Shown here: one piece after another, positions 1 through 5,497 of the stretch
Numbering within the stretch: position 1 is the stretch's first letter
Layout: each line of letters begins with the position of its first letter
Origin: Nitrospiraceae bacterium
GTDB lineage: Bacteria > Nitrospirota_A > Leptospirillia > Leptospirillales > Leptospirillaceae
DNA length: 6,555 nucleotides
Assembly: GCA_028064945.1 (NCBI GenBank)
Contig: JAPTWQ010000123.1
Location: 1-6,555 of the forward strand
Reading direction: 5' to 3'
The notes under the pieces: model-generated
The model's database searches: none
What the model saw: only the letters and a program-made list of their open reading frames with translations
What the model was told of the DNA's origin: nothing
Position numbers and translations under genes: made by a program

Positions 1-362
1 CCACAGCCGGCCTGAATATGGGCGACCTGACGGAAGACTCCTCTACTATCTTTGACCTCAATTCGTCAAACGTCTCCTTTCCGCCAACATCCGGGGACGA
101 AACGATCCTTGCCGTCGGCCTTCGGGACATTCAGCCCGTGGACACGATCTCCCTGAAGGAGAACACGCAGATCGCCTCCCCGGCGTCTCCCTTGTCCGGG
201 GTCCGCAAGAAAGAGGTCTCGGGGGCGCCAAACAACAGAAATGCCGAGCCATTCGATCTCCTGACGCTGACCGGCTCGAGAGCGGACTCCTATTCCCTCC
301 GGATCCCGACCTTCCGGCTGCCTTCGGACATTGGCGTCTTCGAAAGCCAGGAGGCGCAGTGA
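1..362 (+). CDS. C-terminal part of an unidentified protein (5' end probably outside window)
   Basis: I do not recognise this protein. The frame is open from the left edge (first full codon at 3) to a TGA at 360-362, giving about 119 visible residues. The first ATG is at 18, but no Shine-Dalgarno sequence precedes it, so the frame is probably the tail of a longer gene. Coding is supported by a strong preference for G or C at third codon positions, matching the downstream tss genes. The visible part is rich in Ser, Thr, Pro and Asp, has no cysteine, no obvious membrane segment and no motif I can name. It looks partly disordered, with a more ordered-looking end (LRIPTFRLPSDIGVF). It is co-oriented with the T6SS genes but separated from tssB by 337 bases, so it may or may not belong to the system. 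A complete small protein starting at 18 remains possible. Confidence 0.55.
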   Translation, partial: TAGLNMGDLTEDSSTIFDLNSSNVSFPPTSGDETILAVGLRDIQPVDTISLKENTQIASPASPLSGVRKKEVSGAPNNRNAEPFDLLTLTGSRADSYSLRIPTFRLPSDIGVFESQEAQ

Positions 363-628
363 TCGCCACAAGACACGGACGTCATCCTGCACTGGTTTGG
401 GTCGGTTCTTACGAAAAATTGCGGAGAGAAAAGGGGAGGTGTTAGAAGGCCAGGTTCTGGTCTCCCCCACCAATGGGTCCTCTTGGCGAGGAAGAGATCG
501 CAGGGAAAATGATGGGGGCGGTGACGGGGATGAACGTGCCTAGCTGGGGGGTGCCTTTTTGGAGCGTCCCGCGAGGGTCTCCGCCGATTCCGTCCTCTCT
601 TGGGGGAGGGTGGTTCGCATGGGTGAGC

Positions 629-642
629 CGGTCGGAAGACCG
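629..642 (+). other. Short hairpin with GGAA tetraloop in tssB leader
   Basis: CGGTC (629-633) and GACCG (638-642) form a perfect 5-bp stem around GGAA, a GNRA-type tetraloop sequence that is unusually stable in RNA. It lies about 58 bases before the tssB start. The structure is read directly from the sequence; any regulatory role is inference, and a stem this short can occur by chance. Confidence 0.3.
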
Positions 643-663
643 TTCGCCTCTTAATCAACAACA

Positions 664-681
664 GTCCCGATTCCTTGGGAC
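664..681 (+). other. Inverted repeat just upstream of the tssB ribosome binding site
   Basis: GTCCC (664-668) and GGGAC (677-681) form a perfect 5-bp inverted repeat around an 8-base spacer, ending 4 bases before the tssB Shine-Dalgarno sequence (686-693). It could be an mRNA hairpin next to the ribosome binding site or a small operator half-site pair. Function is inference only. Confidence 0.3.
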
Positions 682-699
682 AAGCGAGGAGGAAGTGCC

Positions 700-1194
700 A
701 TGGACGAACAGGGATCGGTCGCACCGAAAGAGCGCGTCAACATTGTTTACCGTCCCTCCACGGGAGATGCCAAGGAGGATGTCGAGCTTCCGTTCAAGCA
801 ATTGGTGATCGGTGACTTCACGCTGAAAGAGGATCCTCGTCAGCTCGAGGAAATCAAGCCGATCAATGTCGACAAGACAAACTTCAACAACGTGCTGGAA
901 AGCCACAATCTGAGTCTCGACCTGAGCATTCCGAACCATCTGGCTCCGGAGGCCGAAGGCAAGGATCCCGAAAAAATGACCGTCTCTCTCAAATTCAAGG
1001 AAATGAAAGACTTTACTCCAGACGCCATTGTGGATCAGGTTCCAGAGCTTCGGGAACTGATTGCGCTTCGGGATGCGCTTAAAGCCCTCAAGGGTCCTCT
1101 GGGCAATATCCCCGATTTCAGAAAAAAGCTCCAGGAGATCATTCAGAACGATGAGACCCGGGCCAAACTTCTTGCCGAGCTTGGCATCGAGTGA
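700..1194 (+). CDS. tssB: Type VI secretion contractile sheath small subunit TssB (VipA/ImpB)
   Basis: TssB pairs with TssC to build the cytoplasmic sheath around the Hcp tube; sheath contraction drives secretion, and ClpV recycles the sheath. The 164-residue length is typical. Family landmarks run in order: RVNIVYR (12-18), LPFKQLVIGDF (30-40), the INVDKTNFNNVL stretch (55-66), the KEMKDFTPDAI block (100-110), then QVPELRELIALRDALKALKG (113-132) and the C-terminal helix starting IPDFRKKL (137-144). The arginine common in the 'leeRkpi' part of the family is isoleucine here (LEEIKPI, 49-55), a minor variation. The ATG at 700 follows GAGGAGGA (686-693) at a good distance. TssC starts 55 bases after the stop, the usual pair order. 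No signal peptide or membrane segment is visible, as expected for a cytosolic subunit. Identification is secure. Confidence 0.96.
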   Translation: MDEQGSVAPKERVNIVYRPSTGDAKEDVELPFKQLVIGDFTLKEDPRQLEEIKPINVDKTNFNNVLESHNLSLDLSIPNHLAPEAEGKDPEKMTVSLKFKEMKDFTPDAIVDQVPELRELIALRDALKALKGPLGNIPDFRKKLQEIIQNDETRAKLLAELGIE

Positions 1195-1212
1195 TCCCTC
1201 TCCTCACTTTGT

Positions 1213-1228
1213 TCGATTGTTTAATTGA
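1213..1228 (+). other. Weak AT-rich hairpin between tssB and tssC
   Basis: TCGATT (1213-1218) can pair with AATTGA (1223-1228), with one G-T wobble, around a GTTT loop. It sits in the 55-base tssB-tssC gap, 9 bases before the tssC Shine-Dalgarno sequence. No T-run follows, so it is not a terminator. It is AT-rich and probably weak; chance is a real alternative. Confidence 0.2.
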
Positions 1229-1237
1229 CCCGAATCC

Positions 1238-1243
1238 AGGAGG
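1238..1243 (+). promoter_or_regulatory. Ribosome binding site that decides the tssC start
   Basis: A perfect AGGAGG lies 6 bases before the ATG at 1250 and only 3 bases before the in-frame TTG at 1247. The spacing favours ATG 1250 as the tssC start. Confidence 0.8.
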
Positions 1244-1249
1244 CATTTG

Positions 1250-2737
1250 ATGGCGGAAAATGCGAAAAAAGATCAGGAAGCCAAGTCCGGTTCGTCGACA
1301 TTCAGCGATTCGCTGATCGACGATCTCGTCGAGGCGACGCGGCTGAAGCCGGGGGACGAAGCCTATTCGATCACCCGCCAAGGCGTCAGGGCCTTCATCA
1401 ACGAGCTCCTCGAGCCCCAGCGGTCGGTGGAAAAGGTGACGCAGTCCACCGTCGACGAGATCATCGCCGACCTTGACAAGAAATTATGCCGGCAGGTGGA
1501 TGCCATTCTCCACCACCCGGACTTTCAGAAGCTGGAGTCCAGCTGGCGTTCGCTCAAGTATCTCGTTGACCAGACTGACTTCAGGGAAAACAACAAGATC
1601 GAAATCCTCAACGTTAGCAAACAGAAGTTGCGGGAAGACTTTGAGGATGCGCCGGAGATCACGAATTCGGGTCTCTACAAGATTGCCTATACCAACGAAT
1701 TCGGACAGTTTGGCGGCCAGCCCTACGGATCGATCATCGCCAACTACGAAATGAATCCCGGCCCCCAGGACATCAAGCTTCTCCAGAATGTCGCGAGCGT
1801 GGCCTCCATGGCCCATGCTCCCTTTATCGCCGGAGCGGGACCGGAGTTTTTCGGTGTCGACGAATTCTCGAAGCTCCCGAATCTCAAGGATCTGGCGTCC
1901 ATTTATGAGATGCCCCAGTTTGCCAAATGGAATGCTTTCCGGGAAAGCGAAGATGCCCGCTTCGTCGGGCTGACCGTTCCGCGGTTCATGTTGCGGGTGC
2001 CTTACGGATCCCAGACGGTTCCCTCCAAAAAATTCAACTACCAGGAGGGCGTGGACGAAGGCAACAGCGCCTTTCTCTGGGGGAATGCCTCCTTTGCCTT
2101 TGCGTCTCGCCTTTCGGCTTCCTTTGCCCAATACCGATGGAATGCCAACATCATCGGTCCCCAGGGAGGGGGAGCGGTCAAGGATCTTCCGATCTACAAC
2201 TTTGAAGCGATGGGGGAGGTCCAGTCGAAGATTCCCACCGAAATCCTCATCTCGGAACGTCGGGAATTCGAGTTGGCCGAGCAGGGATTCATCGCCTTGG
2301 CGATGAGGAAAAATAGCGACAATGCTGCCTTCTTTTCGGCAAATTCGGCTCAAAAGCCGAAACTTTTCGGCCAGACAAAAGAAGGCAAGGAAGCCGAACT
2401 CAACTACAAGCTGGGAACCCAGCTTCCCTACATCTTTGTCATGAGCCGTCTGGCGCATTACATCAAGATCATCCAGAGGGAAAATATCGGAACCTGGAAA
2501 GAGCGGGCCGATCTCGAGGCCGAGCTCAATAACTGGATCCGACAGTACGTCTCCGACATGGACAATCCTGCCGCTGGAGTCCGGAGCAAGCGTCCTCTTC
2601 GACAGGCTGAGATCTCGGTCTCGGATGTCGAGGGCGATCCGGGCTGGTACCGAGTGTCCATGAAGGTGCGTCCCCATTTCAAGTATATGGGGTCTTCATT
2701 TACGCTGTCGCTCGTCGGAAAACTCGACAAAAAGTGA
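1250..2737 (+). CDS. tssC: Type VI secretion contractile sheath large subunit TssC (VipB/ImpC)
   Basis: TssC is the large sheath subunit; TssB-TssC heterodimers polymerise into a long cytoplasmic tube that contracts around Hcp. The protein has 495 residues from ATG 1250, a normal length. Recognisable family blocks are an N-terminal helical region (FSDSLIDDLVEATRL), FQKLESSWR (92-100), GQFGGQPYG (152-160), a central FIAGAGPEFFG segment, and the C-terminal block PGWYRVSMKVRPHFKYMG (464-481) ending SLVGKLDKK. In the Vibrio homologue, an N-terminal helix of this subunit is what ClpV grips for disassembly, and the N-terminal helical stretch here could serve the same purpose (inference). An in-frame TTG at 1247 would add one residue but lies too close to AGGAGG (1238-1243). 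A GC-rich hairpin follows the stop, before hcp. Identification is secure. Confidence 0.97.
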   Translation: MAENAKKDQEAKSGSSTFSDSLIDDLVEATRLKPGDEAYSITRQGVRAFINELLEPQRSVEKVTQSTVDEIIADLDKKLCRQVDAILHHPDFQKLESSWRSLKYLVDQTDFRENNKIEILNVSKQKLREDFEDAPEITNSGLYKIAYTNEFGQFGGQPYGSIIANYEMNPGPQDIKLLQNVASVASMAHAPFIAGAGPEFFGVDEFSKLPNLKDLASIYEMPQFAKWNAFRESEDARFVGLTVPRFMLRVPYGSQTVPSKKFNYQEGVDEGNSAFLWGNASFAFASRLSASFAQYRWNANIIGPQGGGAVKDLPIYNFEAMGEVQSKIPTEILISERREFELAEQGFIALAMRKNSDNAAFFSANSAQKPKLFGQTKEGKEAELNYKLGTQLPYIFVMSRLAHYIKIIQRENIGTWKERADLEAELNNWIRQYVSDMDNPAAGVRSKRPLRQAEISVSDVEGDPGWYRVSMKVRPHFKYMGSSFTLSLVGKLDKK

Positions 2738-2742
2738 CCCAT

Positions 2743-2763
2743 GGCGGGGATCCAAGCCCCGCC
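2743..2763 (+). terminator. GC-rich stem-loop between tssC and hcp; partial terminator or mRNA stabiliser
   Basis: GGCGGGG (2743-2749) and CCCCGCC (2757-2763) form a perfect 7-bp, all-GC stem around a 7-base loop. The stem starts 5 bases after the tssC stop codon. The bases after it (CTTCTTTG) are pyrimidine-rich but not a real T-tract, so full rho-independent termination is doubtful. A leaky terminator, or a processing or stabilising hairpin that sets hcp mRNA apart from tssBC, fits the position. The structure is seen; the function is inferred. Confidence 0.55.
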
Positions 2764-2790
2764 CTTCTTTGACCTTAACAATCTAAAAGA

Positions 2791-2795
2791 AAGGA
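2791..2795 (+). promoter_or_regulatory. Ribosome binding site that decides the hcp start
   Basis: AAGGA lies 6 bases before ATG 2802 but only 3 bases before the adjacent in-frame ATG 2799. The spacing favours the second ATG, although initiation at the first cannot be excluded. Confidence 0.6.
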
Positions 2796-2801
2796 TTCAT
2801 G

Positions 2802-3287
2802 ATGCCAATGCCATTGTACGCATTCGTTCAGGCCAAAAATCAGGGAAAAATCGAAGGATCCTGCACCATCAAAGGGCGTGAGGGAGCCATCCAGGTCCAG
2901 TCCTTCGACTATACGGTGGATCTCCCGAAGAACCCTCAGACGGGTCTTCCCACCGGACGCAGGGTTCACAATCCGATCACCATCACCAAGGAAATCGACA
3001 AGGCTTCCCCCAAGCTGTTTCAGGCGCTATGCACCGGAGAGCAGATGACCAAAGTGACGATCGACTGGTATCGGATCAATCCCCAGGGCAAGGAAGAGAA
3101 GTACTACACCACCGAACTCGAAAATGCGACGATCGTCGCGATTCGGGATTGGATGCCCAATGTTCTCAAGGCGGAAGACCGTCAGATGGGTCATATGGAG
3201 GATGTCTCCTTTGCCTTTGAGAAAATCACGGTGACATGGGCAGACGGCGGGATTTCCGGGGAAGACTCCTGGAACAACCCAAAATAG
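2802..3287 (+). CDS. hcp: Type VI secretion tube protein Hcp (TssD)
   Basis: Hcp forms hexameric rings that stack into the inner tube expelled by sheath contraction; it is also the classic secreted marker of an active T6SS and can carry small effectors in its lumen. The protein has 161 residues, normal for the family, from ATG 2802 (162 from the tandem ATG at 2799). Family features are the N-terminal beta strand followed by NQGKIEG, the VQSFDYTVDLP strand, the PQTGLPTGRRVHNPITITKEIDKASP loop region, the LTGE-like CTGEQMTKVTIDWYR stretch, YYTTELENATIVAI, and a C-terminal DSWNNPK tail. The pattern is of the Hcp group with a 'TG.RVH.P' loop and a 'W..P' end, rather than that of Pseudomonas Hcp1 (recalled comparison, not searched). 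No signal peptide is seen, as expected. It lies directly after tssBC; the hairpin at 2743-2763 may allow separate expression control. Confidence 0.96.
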   Translation: MPMPLYAFVQAKNQGKIEGSCTIKGREGAIQVQSFDYTVDLPKNPQTGLPTGRRVHNPITITKEIDKASPKLFQALCTGEQMTKVTIDWYRINPQGKEEKYYTTELENATIVAIRDWMPNVLKAEDRQMGHMEDVSFAFEKITVTWADGGISGEDSWNNPK

Positions 3288-3320
3288 CAACAGCGGGATA
3301 AGGAGAAGTGAGGGATTCAG

Positions 3321-3737
3321 ATGGACGCCCGTGAACGGCTCCTCGAGCGAATAGGCTCTCTGGTCTCCCGATCGGAGGCCCGAAACCAATCGAGATTTGA
3401 ACAGGTGGGAAGCTCAATCCGGGCCCATCTGTCCCGCATTCTCCGAACCCGGAGAAAATCGGTTCCCATTGCCGACGATTTTGGCGTTCCAGATTTGTCG
3501 AACGTGGCCGGGTCCTTTGAGGCCGGGTCATCGGTTGAAATTGTCCGGGCGATTCTTGAGACGGTGGGGCGATATGAGCCCCGGCTTCTTTCTCCCCGTG
3601 TTCGCGCCCATGAGACGACAACAGAGCTTGGGGCTCTGCGACTTGAAATCTCGGGAGAGATTTTGGTCAACGGACAGAATATGCCGATCCAGTTTCCTGT
3701 GCTTGTCAAGGCGAATGGAGAGGTTGTCCTGACCTAG
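3321..3737 (+). CDS. tssE: Type VI secretion baseplate protein TssE (gp25/GPW-like)
   Basis: TssE resembles phage T4 gp25 and sits in the baseplate wedge, where it helps start sheath polymerisation. The protein has 138 residues, in the family range. It begins with the typical LLERI helix (7-11). It then carries the core gp25 signature, SIRAHLSRILRTRRKS (32-47), followed by DDFGVPDLS (52-60); these correspond to the family's 'hL..LLnTR' and 'yGlpdl' elements. Next comes a helix leading to YEPRLLSPRV (85-94). The C-terminal half is beta-rich, as expected. The ATG at 3321 follows AGGG (3311-3314) 6 bases upstream. The gap after hcp is 33 bases. P. aeruginosa H1-type clusters place tagJ between hcp and tssE; here there is no room for it. 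The stop codon lies in the loop of an inverted repeat (3727-3749). Confidence 0.93.
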   Translation: MDARERLLERIGSLVSRSEARNQSRFEQVGSSIRAHLSRILRTRRKSVPIADDFGVPDLSNVAGSFEAGSSVEIVRAILETVGRYEPRLLSPRVRAHETTTELGALRLEISGEILVNGQNMPIQFPVLVKANGEVVLT

Positions 3738-3749
3738 ATCTGGTCAGGA
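3727..3749 (+). other. Perfect 8-bp inverted repeat enclosing the tssE stop codon
   Basis: TCCTGACC (3727-3734) and GGTCAGGA (3742-3749) are perfect reverse complements around TAGATCT. The tssE stop TAG (3735-3737) is the start of the 7-base loop, and AGATCT within it is itself palindromic. No T-run follows; instead the tssF ribosome binding site (AGGGGGA, 3754-3760) begins 4 bases later. It is therefore not a standard terminator. It could be an mRNA hairpin affecting tssE-tssF coupling or stability, or a protein-binding dyad. The symmetry is seen; the role is inferred. Confidence 0.5.
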
Positions 3750-3769
3750 GAAAAGGGGGATTTCATTCC

Positions 3770-5497
3770 GTGTCTACCGGTGCCTATGAGCAAGAACTGG
3801 CAAACCTTCGGGTGCTCGCGAAGGAGTTTTCTTCGGCCCATCCGGCGGTGGCTCCGATGCTGGGGCAGCCGTCTGCCGATCCGGATGTGGAGCGACTTCT
3901 CGAAGGGGTGGCATTTCTGACGTCCATCCTTCACCAGCGGCTGACGGATCATTTTCCGGAGTTTGTCCAGGAGATTGCCCAAGTCCTTTTTTCCCAGTTC
4001 CTGCGTCCGGTTCCCTGCGCCACCATTCTCTCCTTTTCTCCCAAGGGCAAGCTGACCGAAACGGTCCGGATTCCCCGCGGTACCCTTGCCGGCTCTTCTC
4101 CCGTCGATGGAACGACCTGCTACTTCGAGACATGCCAGGATATCGATCTCCATCCCCTGACGGTGTCTGCCGTCAAAGTCGTGCAGGAGGCTGGGCGCCC
4201 TGCCTCCATACACCTCACATTGTCCGGGATGCCTCTGGCTCAACTTGCCGCCCCTTCACTCTCCTTTTACTTGGGAGGTCCGTATTCCGAGGGATCGAAC
4301 CTTTTCTATCATCTCACCCAGAATCTCGAATCGATCGAAATCGTCGTCCCCGGGGAGCCCTCCACATTTCTTTCTCCCGATTCTTTGCGGGCCTCTTCCT
4401 TCGGAGACGATTCGGCCCTCTTTCCCTACTCTCCGAACTCCTTTTCCGCCTACAGGCTCTTCCAGGAATTCTTTGTCATGCCGGCGAAGTTCCTTTTTGT
4501 CGAGCTGTCGGGATTGTCGAAGTGGGAGAGAAGAGGAACGGGAACCACGGCAACTATCGTTTTTCGCCTGACAAAAAGCCCGGCCCGCCCCCTGAATCTG
4601 CAGCCCCACCATTTCGTTCTGGGAGCCGTACCGGCGGTGAACCTCTTCGAAACCGACGCCGAGCCCATCTCCCTGACCCATCGGCAGAGCGAAATTCCCA
4701 TCCGGCTGGCCGCGGGAAACAGGGATCATTTCGATGTTTTCTTTATCGAACGCGTGACCGGAGTCTCCTCCGCCACAGGAAAGACCTCGGAATACCGCCC
4801 GTTCCATGAACTCCTCGGGCAGGAAACTTCCTCGTCCTCCCGGGCCTATCGGGTTGTTCGAAGGGCCTCCCGGACGGAGTCCAGGGCCGAGACCTATCTG
4901 GGGATTCTCTACGGAAAAGGGGAGGTCCCGACGGACGAGACATTGTCGGTCCGTTTGCGGGCAACCAACAGGATGTTGCCCGAGGCGTTGAAACCCGGGG
5001 AGATCAACCGGCCGACCGACAATTCTCCCGAACGACTTATGTTTTCCAATCTGACGTCCCCCACGCCTTACATCCAGCCCCCGCTCGGGGATGGCCTGGC
5101 ATGGAGAATCCTCTCCCAACTGGGAATCAATTTTCTTTCTCTGGGAGATGCCTCCCGACTCCGGGCACTTCTCTCGATTTATGTGTTTCCGATGGAGAGA
5201 AACAAGGGGCTGGAGGATGTCAATCGGAAGCGGATCGACAGCATCGACGAGGTCCGACTGTCCCGCAAGGATCGCTTTATCCGGGGAGTGCTTCTCCGGG
5301 GAACGGAAATCCTGGTGCGGGTTCGGGGAGACGGGTTTGCCGATGTGGCAGATCTTTACCTGTTCGGAACCGTCTTGAACGAGTTTCTGTCGGTCTATGC
5401 CACGATCAATACTTTCACGAAGCTCCAGATTGAGAACGCATTGACGGGAGAAACACTTTCATGGCCGGAACGCCTGGGAACGCAAACACTGATCTAG
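3770..5497 (+). CDS. tssF: Type VI secretion baseplate protein TssF (ImpG/VasA)
   Basis: TssF is the main wedge component of the T6SS baseplate; two TssF and one TssG form the wedge core together with TssE and TssK. The protein has 575 residues, typical length or slightly short. The N-terminus is strongly diagnostic: YEQELANLRVLAKEF (6-20), HPAVAPML (24-31), and DPDVERLLEGVAFL (37-50), followed by an LTDHFPEF stretch and FLRPVPC. The C-terminus carries the family's NEFLSVYATINTFTKLQ and WPERLGTQ elements. I chose the GTG at 3770 because AGGGGGA (3754-3760) lies 9 bases before it and the conserved N-terminus begins at residue 6; no in-frame ATG or TTG offers a better fit. The final 37 bases overlap tssG in another frame. 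No membrane segment is visible. Identification is secure; the GTG start is likely. Confidence 0.95.
   Translation: MSTGAYEQELANLRVLAKEFSSAHPAVAPMLGQPSADPDVERLLEGVAFLTSILHQRLTDHFPEFVQEIAQVLFSQFLRPVPCATILSFSPKGKLTETVRIPRGTLAGSSPVDGTTCYFETCQDIDLHPLTVSAVKVVQEAGRPASIHLTLSGMPLAQLAAPSLSFYLGGPYSEGSNLFYHLTQNLESIEIVVPGEPSTFLSPDSLRASSFGDDSALFPYSPNSFSAYRLFQEFFVMPAKFLFVELSGLSKWERRGTGTTATIVFRLTKSPARPLNLQPHHFVLGAVPAVNLFETDAEPISLTHRQSEIPIRLAAGNRDHFDVFFIERVTGVSSATGKTSEYRPFHELLGQETSSSSRAYRVVRRASRTESRAETYLGILYGKGEVPTDETLSVRLRATNRMLPEALKPGEINRPTDNSPERLMFSNLTSPTPYIQPPLGDGLAWRILSQLGINFLSLGDASRLRALLSIYVFPMERNKGLEDVNRKRIDSIDEVRLSRKDRFIRGVLLRGTEILVRVRGDGFADVADLYLFGTVLNEFLSVYATINTFTKLQIENALTGETLSWPERLGTQTLI
5461..5497 (+). 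other. 37-base tssF/tssG coding overlap
   Basis: The tssG ATG (5461) lies inside the last codons of tssF, whose TAG is at 5495-5497, so the two proteins are encoded in different frames over 37 bases. GGGAG (5446-5450), inside tssF, is a plausible ribosome binding site for tssG 10 bases upstream. The arrangement suggests translational coupling of two proteins that assemble together. Confidence 0.75.

Larger units (their letters stand above)
363..699 (+). other. Gene-free leader upstream of tssB
   Basis: This 337-base stretch separates the upstream reading frame from tssB. I see no convincing gene. The frames that cross it have no Shine-Dalgarno sequence and run into the flanking genes. It contains purine-rich and G-rich runs (for example around 433-440, 546-551 and 601-610), two short perfect inverted repeats near its 3' end, and the tssB ribosome binding site (GAGGAGGA, 686-693). 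If the T6SS operon has its own promoter in this window, it should be here, but I could not find a convincing sigma-70 or sigma-54 element by eye. Confidence 0.5.

Noticed and set aside
331..543. Forward open frame of 70 codons over the end of the first gene and the leader
   Set aside because: It overlaps the upstream coding frame, has no ribosome binding site, and its Arg/Gly/Asp-rich product looks like an out-of-frame translation of GC-rich DNA.
530..546. Possible sigma-54 promoter (GG-N10-GC spacing) near 528-540
   Set aside because: Only the GG and GC dinucleotides and a partial TGC fit; the rest of the -24/-12 consensus is missing, and such spacing is common by chance in GC-rich DNA.
473..808. 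Forward open frame of 111 codons across the tssB leader
   Set aside because: No Shine-Dalgarno sequence precedes its ATG, it runs over 100 bases into the secure tssB gene in another frame, and its composition (many Ser, Arg, Trp, Gly) looks like an out-of-frame reading.
1484..2677. 397-codon reverse-strand open frame opposite tssC
   Set aside because: It is the antisense shadow of a clearly coding, high-GC3 gene; the tssC frame carries all the family motifs.
2769..2798. TTGACC before hcp as a possible -35 promoter element
   Set aside because: No sequence resembling a -10 element lies 16-18 bases downstream, so a dedicated hcp promoter is not supported.
4256..5119. 287-codon reverse-strand open frame opposite tssF
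   Set aside because: It is an antisense shadow of tssF with no recognisable motif and no supporting start signal.
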